Shown: in pieces, positions 51,537 through 59,697 of the stretch
Layout of the letters: every line of letters begins with the position of its first letter
How positions within the stretch are numbered: the stretch's first letter is position 1
NCBI RefSeq assembly: GCF_904426505.1
Contig: NZ_CAJGBN010000004.1
Span: 60,564 to 124,563, forward strand
Source of the DNA: Rubrivivax sp. A210
GTDB lineage: Bacteria; Pseudomonadota; Gammaproteobacteria; Burkholderiales; Burkholderiaceae_C
Direction of reading: 5' to 3'
Length of the DNA: 64,000 bases
Program-made: the position numbers and the translations under genes
Notes under the pieces: generated by a model
Told to the model about the DNA's origin: nothing
The model's input: only the letters and a program-made list of their open reading frames with translations
Database searches by the model: none

Positions 51537-51701
51537 ATGCGGACCGCGCCCGAAATTCGCGGCTTAACCATTCATAACGCATTGAATTAGCCTCGGCGTG
51601 TTATCGTTTAGGCCAATGGCGCGGTTTCGAAAGAGAATCAGACGCCAGCGGATACGGCAACGTCCGGCAATTCAGGGGGCTTTCAGCTCGAAACGGCAAT
51701 C

Positions 51702-52049
51702 ATGACCAAATCCTACGAACAAATTCTCAAGCAGATCGACGCGCTCAAGATCGAGGCCGAAAAGCTGCGCCGCAAGGAAGTTGACGGCGTGATCTCGCGC
51801 ATTCGCGAGGCCATCGATTTCTACGGCCTCACCAGCGCCGACCTCGGCCTCGGCAATGCCAAGGGCGCGGCCAAGGCCGAGGGCAAGGCGGCCAAGGCCC
51901 CGAAGGCAAGCAAGGCCGGCAAGGCGCCGCCCGTGGTGAAGTTTCGCAATGAGACCGGTGGCACCTGGGGCGGCATTGGCAAGCGCCCGCAATGGCTGCG
52001 CGATGCGCTGGCCGCCGGCAAGACGCTGGCCGACTTCGCCGTCAAGTAA
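51702..52049 (+). CDS. H-NS-family nucleoid-associated protein
   Basis: This is a 115-residue protein. Residues 1-45 form the coiled-coil oligomerisation part ('YEQILKQIDALKIEAEKLRRKEVDGVISRIREAI'). A flexible alanine/lysine-rich linker follows near 55-76 ('GAAKAEGKAAKAPKASKAGK'), longer than in most enteric H-NS. The C-terminal DNA-binding domain has the AT-hook-like 'TGGTWGGIGKRPQWLRDALA'. It would bind AT-rich DNA and silence foreign genes. The 165 bases upstream are the least GC-rich stretch near here (e.g. around 51561-51615), which fits a promoter able to bind the protein itself. Confidence 0.92.
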   Translation: MTKSYEQILKQIDALKIEAEKLRRKEVDGVISRIREAIDFYGLTSADLGLGNAKGAAKAEGKAAKAPKASKAGKAPPVVKFRNETGGTWGGIGKRPQWLRDALAAGKTLADFAVK

Positions 52050-52127
52050 GCCGCTTTTCCTCTGCTCCCGCCCGGCCCGGCGGCCTGCGCCGCGGCCGGC
52101 GCGGCGCCCCGGGCATGATCGCGCCCC

Positions 52128-53099
52128 ATGCCCCATCGCGCTGCACTCTTCAGCGGCACCCTGTTCGCCCTCGCCGCCGGCCTCATGTGGGGCCTGGTCT
52201 TCGTGGTGCCGCTGTGGCTGCCCGAATACCCGGCCGCCCTGCTCACGATGGGCCGCTACCTCGCCTTCGGCCTCATCGCGCTGCCGCTGGCCTGGTGGGA
52301 CCGCCACCGCCTGGCCGAGCTGACGCGCGCCGACTGGCTGGACGCGCTCGAACTCGCGGCGGTCGGCAACGTGTTGTACTACCTGTGCCTGGCGGCGGCC
52401 ATACAGCGCGCCGGCGGGCCGCTGCCAACCATGATCATCGGCACGCTGCCGGTGGTGATTGCGGTGGCATCCAATCTGCGTGGTCGCGACCGCGACGGCC
52501 CGCTGCCCTGGGGCCGCATGGCGCCCTCGCTGCTGCTCATCGCCGCCGGCATCGCCCTCGTCAACCAGGCCGAGCGCACCCAGGCCGCGGCCACCGACCC
52601 CGAGCGCTATGCCACTGGCGCGCTGCTCGCGGTGGGTGCGGTGATCTGCTGGACCTGGTACCCGATACGCAATGCCGAGTGGTTGCGCGCCCACGCCGAC
52701 CGCAGCCCGCGCGCCTGGGCCACGGCCCAGGGCGTGGCGACGCTGCCGCTGGCGGTGCTGGGCCTGGCCGTGGTCTGGGGCGGCATGGCCTATGCCGGCG
52801 ACAGCTTCGCGATGCCGCTGGGGCCGCGGCCGGGCTTCTTCGTCGCGCTGATGCTGGCCACCGGCCTGCTGGCATCGTGGGCCGGCACCCTGTGCTGGAA
52901 CGAGGCCAGCCAGCGCCTGCCGCCCGGCCTGGCCGGGCAGCTGATCGTGTTCGAGACGCTCGCGGCCCTGGCCTATGCCTTCATGCTGCGCGGCCACGCA
53001 CCGGCGCCGGCGGTGCTGGCCGGCGCGGCCCTGCTCATCGCCGGTGTGGCGTGGGCGCTGCGCACGCGACCAAATGCCGCAGCTGCGCATACCGCCTGA
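52128..53099 (+). CDS. EamA/DMT-superfamily transporter
   Basis: This 323-residue membrane protein has about 10 hydrophobic segments. The first EamA repeat begins 'ALFSGTLFALAAGLMWGLVFVVPLWLPEYP' and contains 'LTMGRYLAFGLIALPLAWWDR'; the second begins after 'ATGALLAVGAVICWTWYPIRNAEWLR'. 'PGFFVALMLATGLLASWAGTLCWNEASQRLPPGLAGQLIVFETLAALAYAF' ends the pair of repeats. It exports or imports an unknown metabolite. It is not a close copy of the DMT protein at 15878; the two differ in their loops and termini. No operon partners are obvious. Confidence 0.86.
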   Translation: MPHRAALFSGTLFALAAGLMWGLVFVVPLWLPEYPAALLTMGRYLAFGLIALPLAWWDRHRLAELTRADWLDALELAAVGNVLYYLCLAAAIQRAGGPLPTMIIGTLPVVIAVASNLRGRDRDGPLPWGRMAPSLLLIAAGIALVNQAERTQAAATDPERYATGALLAVGAVICWTWYPIRNAEWLRAHADRSPRAWATAQGVATLPLAVLGLAVVWGGMAYAGDSFAMPLGPRPGFFVALMLATGLLASWAGTLCWNEASQRLPPGLAGQLIVFETLAALAYAFMLRGHAPAPAVLAGAALLIAGVAWALRTRPNAAAAHTA

Positions 53100-53148
53100 G
53101 GTGTCCAATTCCGGGCTCAGCCGGCGCGGCGCGCGCCACGGAAACGCC

Positions 53149-53457
53149 ATGCACCGCACCATCCCCATCAAGCCCGTCCGCCCAGCCCTGATCGAGATCG
53201 AGCCGCGCCTCATCGGTGACGCGCAGGATCTGCAGCGCGTGGTCGGTGCGCTCGAAACCGCCCTCGATGCCCAGATGGGCCTGCGTGAACCGGCCGGCGC
53301 CTGGCTGCGCGAATTGCGCCTGGTGGACGCCGAGGCCGAGCTTTCCTTCGCGCCCGGTCTGCCCTATTGCGGCCCCGAATTGATGCAAGCCGCCTTCGAC
53401 ACCCTGCGCACCCTGCTGCCCGATACCGACATCTACGTCAGGACCGCCAGGGCCTGA
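53149..53457 (+). CDS. small protein, distant resemblance to MIP18/DUF59-type domains
   Basis: This 102-residue protein starts at the ATG at 53149 with GGAAA just upstream. Its predicted order is helix ('DAQDLQRVVGALETALDAQMG'), beta strand ('AWLRELRLVDAEAELSFAPG'), 'LPYCGPELMQAAFDTLRTLLP' and a final strand ('TDIYVRTA'). The length and the Cys in 'PYCGPELMQAA' recall the DUF59/MIP18 fold of iron-sulfur assembly factors, but the match is weak and I would not name it so. It lies 49 bases after the transporter gene and converges on glcF with an 8-base gap. Confidence 0.5.
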   Translation: MHRTIPIKPVRPALIEIEPRLIGDAQDLQRVVGALETALDAQMGLREPAGAWLRELRLVDAEAELSFAPGLPYCGPELMQAAFDTLRTLLPDTDIYVRTARA

Positions 53458-53464
53458 ACCGGCG

Positions 53465-54718
53465 TCAAGCGAGGGCCGCGTCCAGCACCTCGATCCAGTG
53501 CCGCACCGGCGTGGCCGTGCCGCTTTGCAGGTGCTGGATGCAGCCGATGTTGGCGCTGATGATGGTCTGGGCCTCGATGGGGGCCAGGTGGCCGAGCTTG
53601 CGGTCGCGCAGCGCATTCGACAGCTCGGGCTGCAGCACGCTGTAGGTGCCGGCCGAGCCGCAGCACAGGTGGCTTTCGCTGGCCGCCAGCTGCACGTCGA
53701 AGCCGAGTTCGCGCAAGTGCGCCTCGATGCCGCCGCGCAGCTGCTGGCCGTGCTGCAGCGTACACGGCGGGTGGAAGGCCAGGCGCTGGCTGCCGCGCGT
53801 GCGCAGCTTGCCCTTGAGCGCGGGCACCAGGTCGGGCAGCAGCTCGCTCACATCACGCGTGAGCGCGCTCACGCGGCGCGCCTTCTCGGCATAGGCGGGG
53901 TCGTGGGCGAGGGCGTGGCCGTAGTCCTTGACGGTGAGGCCGCAGGCGCTGGCATTCATCACCAGGGCCTCGACCCGGCCCTGCGAGGTCAGGCCCTGGA
54001 CCAGCGGCCACCAGGCGTCGATGTTGCGGCGCATATCAGCCAGGCCGCCCTCGGCGTCGCTCAGATGGGTGCGCAGCGCGCCGCAGCAACCGGCGCCATC
54101 GGCCACCAGGGTCTGGATGCCGGCGGCGTCGAGCACGCGGGCGGTGGCGCTGTTGATGTTGGGCATCATCGCCGGCTGCACGCAGCCCAGCAGCATCAGC
54201 ACCTTGCGCCGGTGCTCGCGCGTGGGCCACTTGTGGGCCCGCGAGTTGTCACCGGCGGCCGCGCCCGGCAGCTTGTCCTTCAGCGCTGCCGGCAGCAGCG
54301 GCCGCGCCAGCCGCCCCAGCTTCATCGCCGGCCCGAACAGCGGCGAGGTGAGGCCGGCCTTGAGCGTCCAGCGTGCCGCCTTCTCGGCTGCCGGCCGCTC
54401 GACGCGCGCTTCCACCAGCTCGCGGCCGATGTCGATGAGGTGGCCGTACTGCACGCCGCTGGGGCAGGTTGTCTCGCAGTTGCGGCAGGTCAGGCAGCGG
54501 TCCAGGTGCAGCTGCGTCTTGCGCGTGACCGGCGCGCCCTCGAGCATCTGCTTGATCAGGTAGATGCGCCCGCGTGGGCCGTCGAGCTCATCGCCCAGCA
54601 GCTGGTAGGTGGGGCAGGTGGCGGTGCAGAAGCCACAGTGGACGCATTTGCGCAGGATGGCCTCGGCCTCCTGGCCTTGCCGGGTGCCCTGGAATTCGGC
54701 GGCGAGCTTGGTTTGCAT
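53465..54718 (-). CDS. glcF: glycolate oxidase iron-sulfur subunit GlcF
   Basis: This 417-residue protein has two N-terminal 4Fe-4S motifs ('CVHCGFCTATCPTYQ' and 'CLTCRNCETTCPSGVQYG'). Two CCG domains of the succinate-dehydrogenase-like type follow, with 'GCCGALRTHLS' and 'LCCGSAGTYSVLQPELS'. It transfers electrons from the flavin subunits GlcD and GlcE to the quinone pool. It is the last gene of a minus-strand operon glcD, glcE, methyltransferase, lrgA, lrgB, glcF, separated by 25 bases from lrgB. In E. coli glcF follows glcE directly; here three genes lie in between. Confidence 0.95.
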   Translation of the reverse strand: MQTKLAAEFQGTRQGQEAEAILRKCVHCGFCTATCPTYQLLGDELDGPRGRIYLIKQMLEGAPVTRKTQLHLDRCLTCRNCETTCPSGVQYGHLIDIGRELVEARVERPAAEKAARWTLKAGLTSPLFGPAMKLGRLARPLLPAALKDKLPGAAAGDNSRAHKWPTREHRRKVLMLLGCVQPAMMPNINSATARVLDAAGIQTLVADGAGCCGALRTHLSDAEGGLADMRRNIDAWWPLVQGLTSQGRVEALVMNASACGLTVKDYGHALAHDPAYAEKARRVSALTRDVSELLPDLVPALKGKLRTRGSQRLAFHPPCTLQHGQQLRGGIEAHLRELGFDVQLAASESHLCCGSAGTYSVLQPELSNALRDRKLGHLAPIEAQTIISANIGCIQHLQSGTATPVRHWIEVLDAALA

Positions 54719-54743
54719 GGTGGCCCGGGAGTTTTCTCGAGGA

Positions 54744-55457
54744 TCAGAAGAGCTTGAAGACCGGCGGCATCAGCAGCGCCGCCAGCACCGCCTGCAGGCC
54801 CAGCGCCAGCGCGGCATAGGCGCCGGCGTCGGGGTGGACCTGCAGCGCGCGTGCCGCGCCAATGCCGTGCGAGGCGGTGCCGAGCGCGAAGCCGCGCACG
54901 TCGGGCGTGTACACGCCCAGTGCATCGAAGAGGTACTTGCCGCTGATCGCGCCGACCAGGCCGGTGAGCACCGCAAACACCGCGGCCAGCGCCGGGATGC
55001 CGCCGATCTGGGCCGCGATGCCCATGGCCACCGGCGCCGTCACCGATTTGGGCGCCAGGGAGGCCAGCACATCGCCCGGCAGGCCCAGCGCCCAGCCGAT
55101 GCCGTAGGCGCTGGCACCGGCCGCCGCGCCGCCGGCCAGGGCCGCCGCCAGCAGGGCGCCGGCACGCCGGCGCAGGTCGGCGCGGCGCTGCCACAGCGGC
55201 CAGGCCAGCGCCACCACGGCCGGGCCGAGCAGGAAGTGGATGAACTGCGCGCCCGAGAAATAGGTCGGGTAGGGCGTGCCGGTGGCCAGCAACAGGCCGC
55301 CCAGCGCCAGCACCGTCCACAGCACCGGGTTGGCCCAGGGCGCCTGCTCCAGGCGCTGGTAGACGAGCTGGGCGAGGACGTAGACCGAGAGCGTCGCGGT
55401 CAGGCCGAACAGCGGCGTCGCCGAGAGGTAGACCCAGAGCTGGACGAAGTCCTGCAT
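54744..55457 (-). CDS. lrgB: LrgB/CidB-family membrane protein, candidate glycolate/carboxylate transporter subunit
   Basis: This 237-residue membrane protein has about 7 hydrophobic segments and the LrgB/YohK family pattern ('VVALAWPLWQRRADLRRRAG' and 'LAPKSVTAPVAMGIAAQIGGIPALAAVFAVLTGLVGA', then 'GFALGTASHGIGAARAL'). LrgAB was named for murein-hydrolase control, but B. subtilis LrgAB (PftAB) moves pyruvate, and plant PLGG1, an LrgA-LrgB fusion, moves glycolate and glycerate in plastids. Here it lies inside the glycolate oxidase operon, so transport of glycolate or a similar acid is the best inference. lrgA ends 7 bases before it. Confidence 0.88.
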   Translation of the reverse strand: MQDFVQLWVYLSATPLFGLTATLSVYVLAQLVYQRLEQAPWANPVLWTVLALGGLLLATGTPYPTYFSGAQFIHFLLGPAVVALAWPLWQRRADLRRRAGALLAAALAGGAAAGASAYGIGWALGLPGDVLASLAPKSVTAPVAMGIAAQIGGIPALAAVFAVLTGLVGAISGKYLFDALGVYTPDVRGFALGTASHGIGAARALQVHPDAGAYAALALGLQAVLAALLMPPVFKLF

Positions 55458-55464
55458 GGCCGGC

Positions 55465-55863
55465 TCAGACCTGGGGCGCGCGGGTCGGGGCGTCGGCCGG
55501 CCCGACGGCGGGCCCGTCGACAGGCATCAGCGCGCGCAGCACCAGGGCCGTGACCGCCAGGCCGATGAAGGTGGACAGCAGCAGCGCCAGCAGCATGCGC
55601 GGCCCGTAGCGCGCCAGCAGATCGAGGTGGACGATGACGCCCACGCCCACCGGCACGAAGAGCAGCGAGAGATGGCCCAAGAGCGGCATCGTCGCCGCCG
55701 CCACCGGCGCGCGCACCGCCGGCACATTGAGCAGGACCCACATCAGCAGCAGGCCCAGCACCGGGCCCGGCAGCGGCCATTGCAGCAGGCGCGACACCGC
55801 CTCGCCCACCGACTGGCACAGCAGCAGCAGCGTCAGGCCCTTCAGGCCGTCGAGCGCATTCAT
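55465..55863 (-). CDS. lrgA: LrgA/CidA-family membrane protein, candidate glycolate/carboxylate transporter subunit
   Basis: This 132-residue, holin-like membrane protein has four hydrophobic segments ('GLTLLLLCQSVGEAV', 'PGPVLGLLLMWVLLNVPAV', 'HLSLLFVPVGVGVIVHLDLLA' and 'LALLLSTFIGLAVTALVLRAL'). 'PGPVLGLLLM' and 'FVPVGVGV' are family signatures of LrgA/CidA. It forms a pair with the next gene, lrgB. It lies 12 bases after the methyltransferase stop in the glycolate oxidase operon, so it is cotranscribed with glcDE. The transport role is inferred from PLGG1 and PftAB, not from the sequence itself. Confidence 0.88.
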   Translation of the reverse strand: MNALDGLKGLTLLLLCQSVGEAVSRLLQWPLPGPVLGLLLMWVLLNVPAVRAPVAAATMPLLGHLSLLFVPVGVGVIVHLDLLARYGPRMLLALLLSTFIGLAVTALVLRALMPVDGPAVGPADAPTRAPQV

Positions 55864-55875
55864 CGCGGCGCGGCC

Positions 55876-56553
55876 TCAGGCCAGGGCATAGCTCAGCATC
55901 CAGTAGTGCGGCAGCGCGGTCCAGGTGGCGTCGAGGGCGCGACTGCCCAGCAACTGCAGCGCGTCTTCGCGGCTGGGGAAGTTCTTCAGCACCTCGTGGA
56001 CCGAGCCGTCGTCGAGCGGGCGCTGCTGCCACTGGTTGCCCTCGGCGTCGCGACGCGCGATGGGCGTGCTGCTGCCCTCGACATAAACGTTGTCGATGAA
56101 GACCACGCGGGCACCGGGCGCGAGGCGGGCGTGCAGCAGGTCCAGCCAGGCCGGCAGCCGCGCCAGCGGCACATGGCTCCACCAGAAGCCGGCGAAGGCG
56201 GCGTCGAAGCGCTCGTCGTCGGGCAGGCCCTCCAGCGCCCAGGCGTCCGCCTCGGCCAGGCGCACGCAGGCCGGCAGCGCCTTGCTGCGCGCGATGGCCA
56301 GGGTCTCGGGGTTGATGTCGGTGGCCAGCCAGGCGGCGGCCCGGGCCGCGCCATGCGGCGTCCACCAGCCGGTGCCGCAGGCGATCTCGAGCACGCACCG
56401 GCCGGCAAACAGGCCGGGCAGGGCGGCTTCCAGCGTGCGCAGATCGGCCTGGCGCTCGGGCTTGGCGTAGACGCGCTCGTAGGCCGGCGCCCGCTGCGCG
56501 TAGTAGGCGCGCATCTCGGCGGCGTTGGCGGGACTGGCGGGCTCGGCGGCCAT
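55876..56553 (-). CDS. class I SAM-dependent methyltransferase
   Basis: This 225-residue protein has SAM motif I 'VLEIACGTGWWTPHGA' near residues 50-65, then 'AWLATDINPETLAIARSKAL' and 'FDAAFAGFWWSHVPLARLPAWLDLLHARLAPGARVVFIDN', which give the Rossmann-fold sequence of the small-molecule methyltransferases. An N-terminal 'MRAYYAQRAPAYERVYAKPERQ' is typical of the Ubie-like group. The acceptor is unknown. It sits between glcE (2-base gap) and lrgA (12-base gap) in the glycolate operon. That is unusual for this enzyme, and no function in glycolate metabolism is known to me. Confidence 0.85.
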   Translation of the reverse strand: MAAEPASPANAAEMRAYYAQRAPAYERVYAKPERQADLRTLEAALPGLFAGRCVLEIACGTGWWTPHGAARAAAWLATDINPETLAIARSKALPACVRLAEADAWALEGLPDDERFDAAFAGFWWSHVPLARLPAWLDLLHARLAPGARVVFIDNVYVEGSSTPIARRDAEGNQWQQRPLDDGSVHEVLKNFPSREDALQLLGSRALDATWTALPHYWMLSYALA

Positions 56554-56555
56554 GC

Positions 56556-57650
56556 TCAGAGATCGGGCAGCAGGCGCCCGGGGTTGAAGATGGCCTCGGG
56601 ATCGAAGGCCTTCTTCAGTTCGCGGTGGATGCGGTCCAGCGGCGGCTTGAGCGGCGCGAAGATGCCCTGCGCGCGCTCGGCGCCGCGGAACATCACGGCG
56701 TGTCCGCCGGCCGCCGCCGCCGCCTCGCGCAGCGTGGCCGCCGGCGCCGTGGTGCAGATCCAACGCTGGGCGCCGCCCCATTCGATGAGCTGCTCGCCCG
56801 ACAGCCGCAGCGGCGCTGCCGTGGCCGGCACAGACAGCCGCCACAGCGTGGCGCCGCCCTGCACGGCGCGTGCAGCGCCGACGAAGAACTCGTCGCCGTG
56901 GTCGCGCAACCCGGTCCAGAAGGCGTCGGCCATCGCTGAAGGGATCGGCTCGCCGCCCATCTTCTGCTGCGCCGCGCTCACCGCGGCCGCGGCGCCCGAC
57001 AGGCGCAGCACCAGGGCGCCGTCCCACCAGGCGCTGGCATTCAGCGGCAGCGGCTGGCCGCGCCATTCGCCCAGGCGCCGCATGGCCTGGGCGGCGTCGA
57101 GTTCCAGCCTCAGCGTGGCGGTGGCGGCGGGCCGCGGCAGCACCTTGAGCGAGACCTCGCAGATCAGGCCCAGGATTCCCATGGTGCCGGCCAGCGCGCG
57201 GGAGACGTCGTAGCCGGCGACGTTCTTCATCACCGTGCCGCCGAAATTGAGCAGTTCGCCGCGGCCGTTGAGCAGGGTGGCGCCCAGCACGTAGTCGCGC
57301 ACCCCGCCCACCGCGGCGCGCGCCGGCCCGGCCAGGCCGGCTGCCACCATGCCGCCCACGGTGCCGCCGGGCGCATAGCGCGGCGGCTCGAAGGCCAGGC
57401 ACTGGCCCTGGGCCGCGAGCAAGGTCTCCAGCGCGGCCAGCGGCGTGCCGGCCAGCACGCTGACCACCAGCTCGCTCGGCTCATAGCTGCTGATGCCGGC
57501 CAGCGTGGCCGTGGAAAGCGGCTCGCCGCGCGGCTCGCCGCCGTAGAAGGCCTTGGTGCCGCCGCCGCGGATTTCGAGAGGGGTCTTGTGCGCCGCGGCC
57601 TCGCGCACGCGCTCGACCAGGCCCTGCAGGGCTGCTGCCTTGGAATCCAT
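56556..57650 (-). CDS. glcE: glycolate oxidase FAD-binding subunit GlcE
   Basis: This 364-residue protein of the PCMH-type FAD domain is shorter than GlcD, as usual. Motifs: 'TPLEIRGGGTKAFYGGEPRG' near residues 19-38, 'CLAFEPPRYAPGGTVGGMVAAGLAGPARAAVGGVRDYVLG' and 'NFGGTVMKNVAGYDVSRALAGTMGILGLICEVSLKVLP'. It pairs with GlcD to oxidise glycolate to glyoxylate. Its ATG immediately follows the stop codon of glcD, so the two are translationally coupled; the next gene, the methyltransferase, starts two bases after its stop. Confidence 0.95.
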   Translation of the reverse strand: MDSKAAALQGLVERVREAAAHKTPLEIRGGGTKAFYGGEPRGEPLSTATLAGISSYEPSELVVSVLAGTPLAALETLLAAQGQCLAFEPPRYAPGGTVGGMVAAGLAGPARAAVGGVRDYVLGATLLNGRGELLNFGGTVMKNVAGYDVSRALAGTMGILGLICEVSLKVLPRPAATATLRLELDAAQAMRRLGEWRGQPLPLNASAWWDGALVLRLSGAAAAVSAAQQKMGGEPIPSAMADAFWTGLRDHGDEFFVGAARAVQGGATLWRLSVPATAAPLRLSGEQLIEWGGAQRWICTTAPAATLREAAAAAGGHAVMFRGAERAQGIFAPLKPPLDRIHRELKKAFDPEAIFNPGRLLPDL

Positions 57651-59165
57651 TCAGAACCGCTCCAGCTCCGGAAACGCCAGCAAGCCGCGCTTGACGTGCA
57701 TCTTCCCGTACTCCGCGCAGCGCTGCAGCGTCGGGATCACCTTGCCCGGATTGAGCGTGCCCTGGCCGTCGAAGGCGCGCTTGAGGGCGGCCATCTGCTC
57801 GCGTTCGGCGGGCGAGAACTGCACGCACATGCTGCTGAGCTTCTCGACGCCGACGCCGTGCTCGCCGGTGACGGTGCCGCCCATCGCGACGCTGGTCTCC
57901 AGGATGTCGGCGCCGAAGAGTTCGCAGCGGTGCATCTGGTCGGGATCGTTGGCGTCGAAGAGGATCAGCGGGTGCAGGTTGCCGTCGCCGGCGTGGAAGA
58001 CATTGCAGCAGCGCAGGCCGTACTTCGCTTCCATCTCCTGGATCGCCAGCAGGATGTCGGCCAGGCGCTTGCGCGGGATGGTGCTGTCCATGCACATGTA
58101 GTCGGGGCTGATGCGGCCGCTGGCAGGGAAGGCGTTCTTGCGCCCGCTCCAGAACTTCAGCCGCTGTGCCTCGTCGCGGCTGACCTCCACACGCGAGGCG
58201 CCGGCGCCCGTCAGCACGGCCAGCATGCGGTCGATTTCCTCGGCCACTTCTTCCGGCGTGCCGTCGCTCTCGCACAGCAGGATGGCGGCGGCGTCGAGGT
58301 CGTAGCCAGCGTGGACGTAATCTTCCACCGCGGCCGTCATCGGCTTGTCCATCATTTCCAGGCCGGCCGGGATGATGCCGGCGGCAATCACCGCGGCCAC
58401 CGCGTCGCCGGCTTTGCGGATGTCGTCGAAGCTGGCCATGATGCAGCGCGCCAGCGAGGGCTTGGGCGTGAGCTTCACCGTCACCTCGGTGATGACGGCC
58501 AGCATGCCCTCGCTGCCCACCACCAGCGGCAGCAGGTCCAGGCCCGGCACGTCCAGCGCCTCGGAGCCGAACTCGACGGGTTCGCCCAGGGCCGTGAAGC
58601 CGCGCACGCGCAGCACGTTGTGCAGCGTGAGGCCGTACTTCAGGCAGTGCACGCCGCCGGAGTTCTCGGCGACGTTGCCGCCTATGGTGCAGGCGATCTG
58701 GCTGCTGGGGTCGGGCGCGTAGTACAGGCCCAGTGGCGCCACCGCCTCGCTGATGGCCAGGTTGCGCACGCCGCACTGCACGGTGGCGGTGCAGGCCTGG
58801 CGGTCGACGATGACGATCTTGTTGAACTTGGCCAGCGACAGCGTCACGCCCAGGGCGTGCGGCATGGCTCCGCCCGAAAGCCCCGTGCCGGCGCCGCGCG
58901 CCACCACCGGCACCGCCAGCGCGTGGCAGGCCTTGAGCACGGCAGCCACCTGGGCCTCGGTCTCGGGCAGGGCCACCAGCAGCGGCTGCTGGCGGTAGGC
59001 GGTGAGGCCGTCGCACTCATACGGCACGGTGTCCTCGCCCTGCCAAAGCAGGGCGTGCGGCGGCAGCAGCGGCGCCAGCGCCGCCACCACCTGGCGCTGG
59101 CGGGTGGCGCGGTCGGCCTGCAGGGCGGCGGCGGTGACGGCGGTGTGGGCGGCGGGCGAGTTCAT
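57651..59165 (-). CDS. glcD: glycolate oxidase flavoprotein subunit GlcD
   Basis: This 504-residue protein (E. coli GlcD 499) has the FAD-binding PCMH part ('PVVARGAGTGLSGGAMPHALGVTLSLAKFNK', 'YYAPDPSSQIACTIGGNVAENSGGVHCLKYG') and a C-terminal substrate domain with 'CCNVFHAGDGNLHPLILFD' and 'VTGEHGVGVEKL' containing the conserved His and Glu. It oxidises glycolate to glyoxylate and passes electrons to GlcF. As the first gene of the glc unit it should carry the main promoter, in the short region upstream of 59165. No glcC-type regulator is adjacent. Confidence 0.96.
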   Translation of the reverse strand: MNSPAAHTAVTAAALQADRATRQRQVVAALAPLLPPHALLWQGEDTVPYECDGLTAYRQQPLLVALPETEAQVAAVLKACHALAVPVVARGAGTGLSGGAMPHALGVTLSLAKFNKIVIVDRQACTATVQCGVRNLAISEAVAPLGLYYAPDPSSQIACTIGGNVAENSGGVHCLKYGLTLHNVLRVRGFTALGEPVEFGSEALDVPGLDLLPLVVGSEGMLAVITEVTVKLTPKPSLARCIMASFDDIRKAGDAVAAVIAAGIIPAGLEMMDKPMTAAVEDYVHAGYDLDAAAILLCESDGTPEEVAEEIDRMLAVLTGAGASRVEVSRDEAQRLKFWSGRKNAFPASGRISPDYMCMDSTIPRKRLADILLAIQEMEAKYGLRCCNVFHAGDGNLHPLILFDANDPDQMHRCELFGADILETSVAMGGTVTGEHGVGVEKLSSMCVQFSPAEREQMAALKRAFDGQGTLNPGKVIPTLQRCAEYGKMHVKRGLLAFPELERF

Positions 59166-59212
59166 CGCGGTGCTCCTGGGCTGGCGCGGTCGGCCGCGGC
59201 AGGGCCCCGACT

Positions 59213-59629
59213 TTACGACGCCGGCTCGAAGCGCAGCACGCCGCCCTGCTGGCTGAAGCGCATCTTGGAAAGCAGGTCCATGCCGAGCAGCGGCGCGGCC
59301 AGTTCGGGCAGCACCGTCACCGGCAGGCGCTCGGCGCTCACGCCGCCCTCGAGCCGGATGTCGGCGCGCGCCACATGGCCCAGCACCACGCCGCCGGCGG
59401 TGGCTGACTGCGTGCGACCCTCCAGCACCAGGCCGGCACGCTGGGCCAGGGCCAGCGGCAGCGCGGTGCGGGTGGCGCCGGTGTCGACGAGGAAATCGAC
59501 CGCGACGCCGCCCTCGCCGCCCACCCGGCCCGGCCAGTGGAAATGGCCGTCGGGGCCGCGCCTCAGCTCGATCACGCCGGCGGCGGCATGGAAGCGTGCG
59601 CGCTGCTGCTCGGCCTGCCAGGCCTGCAC
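59213..59629 (-). CDS. retropepsin-like aspartic protease domain protein
   Basis: This 138-residue protein from a GTG at 59629 has the Asp-Thr-Gly active-site motif ('VAVDFLVDTGATRTALPLALA') and the paired 'LLGMDLLSKMRFSQQGGVLRFEP' loop, as in clan AA aspartic proteases of the TIGR02281/DUF4124-adjacent type. The same frame continues upstream for more than 20 codons and would encode a membrane helix ('LKHATLWLLLATGLFLAVQAW'), but no ATG, GTG or TTG precedes it. A CTG at 59699-59701, overlapping the FIST stop codon, could start a membrane-anchored form. The natural substrate is unknown. Confidence 0.7.
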   Translation of the reverse strand: MQAWQAEQQRARFHAAAGVIELRRGPDGHFHWPGRVGGEGGVAVDFLVDTGATRTALPLALAQRAGLVLEGRTQSATAGGVVLGHVARADIRLEGGVSAERLPVTVLPELAAPLLGMDLLSKMRFSQQGGVLRFEPAS

Positions 59630-59697
59630 GGCCAGGAAGAGCCCGGTGGCCAGCAGCAGCCAGAGTGTGGCGTGCTTGAGTGCGGGCGGGATGTCTC

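Noticed and set aside
51561..51615. AT-rich block before the H-NS-like gene as a precise -35/-10 promoter
   Set aside because: TTGAAT at 51582 and TATCGT at 51602 are spaced by only 14 bases. The region is promoter-like in composition, but I cannot place the boxes.
54744..55863. LrgAB as a holin/antiholin murein-hydrolase control system
   Set aside because: No autolysin, LytSR two-component system or related gene is present; the operon context favours organic-acid transport.
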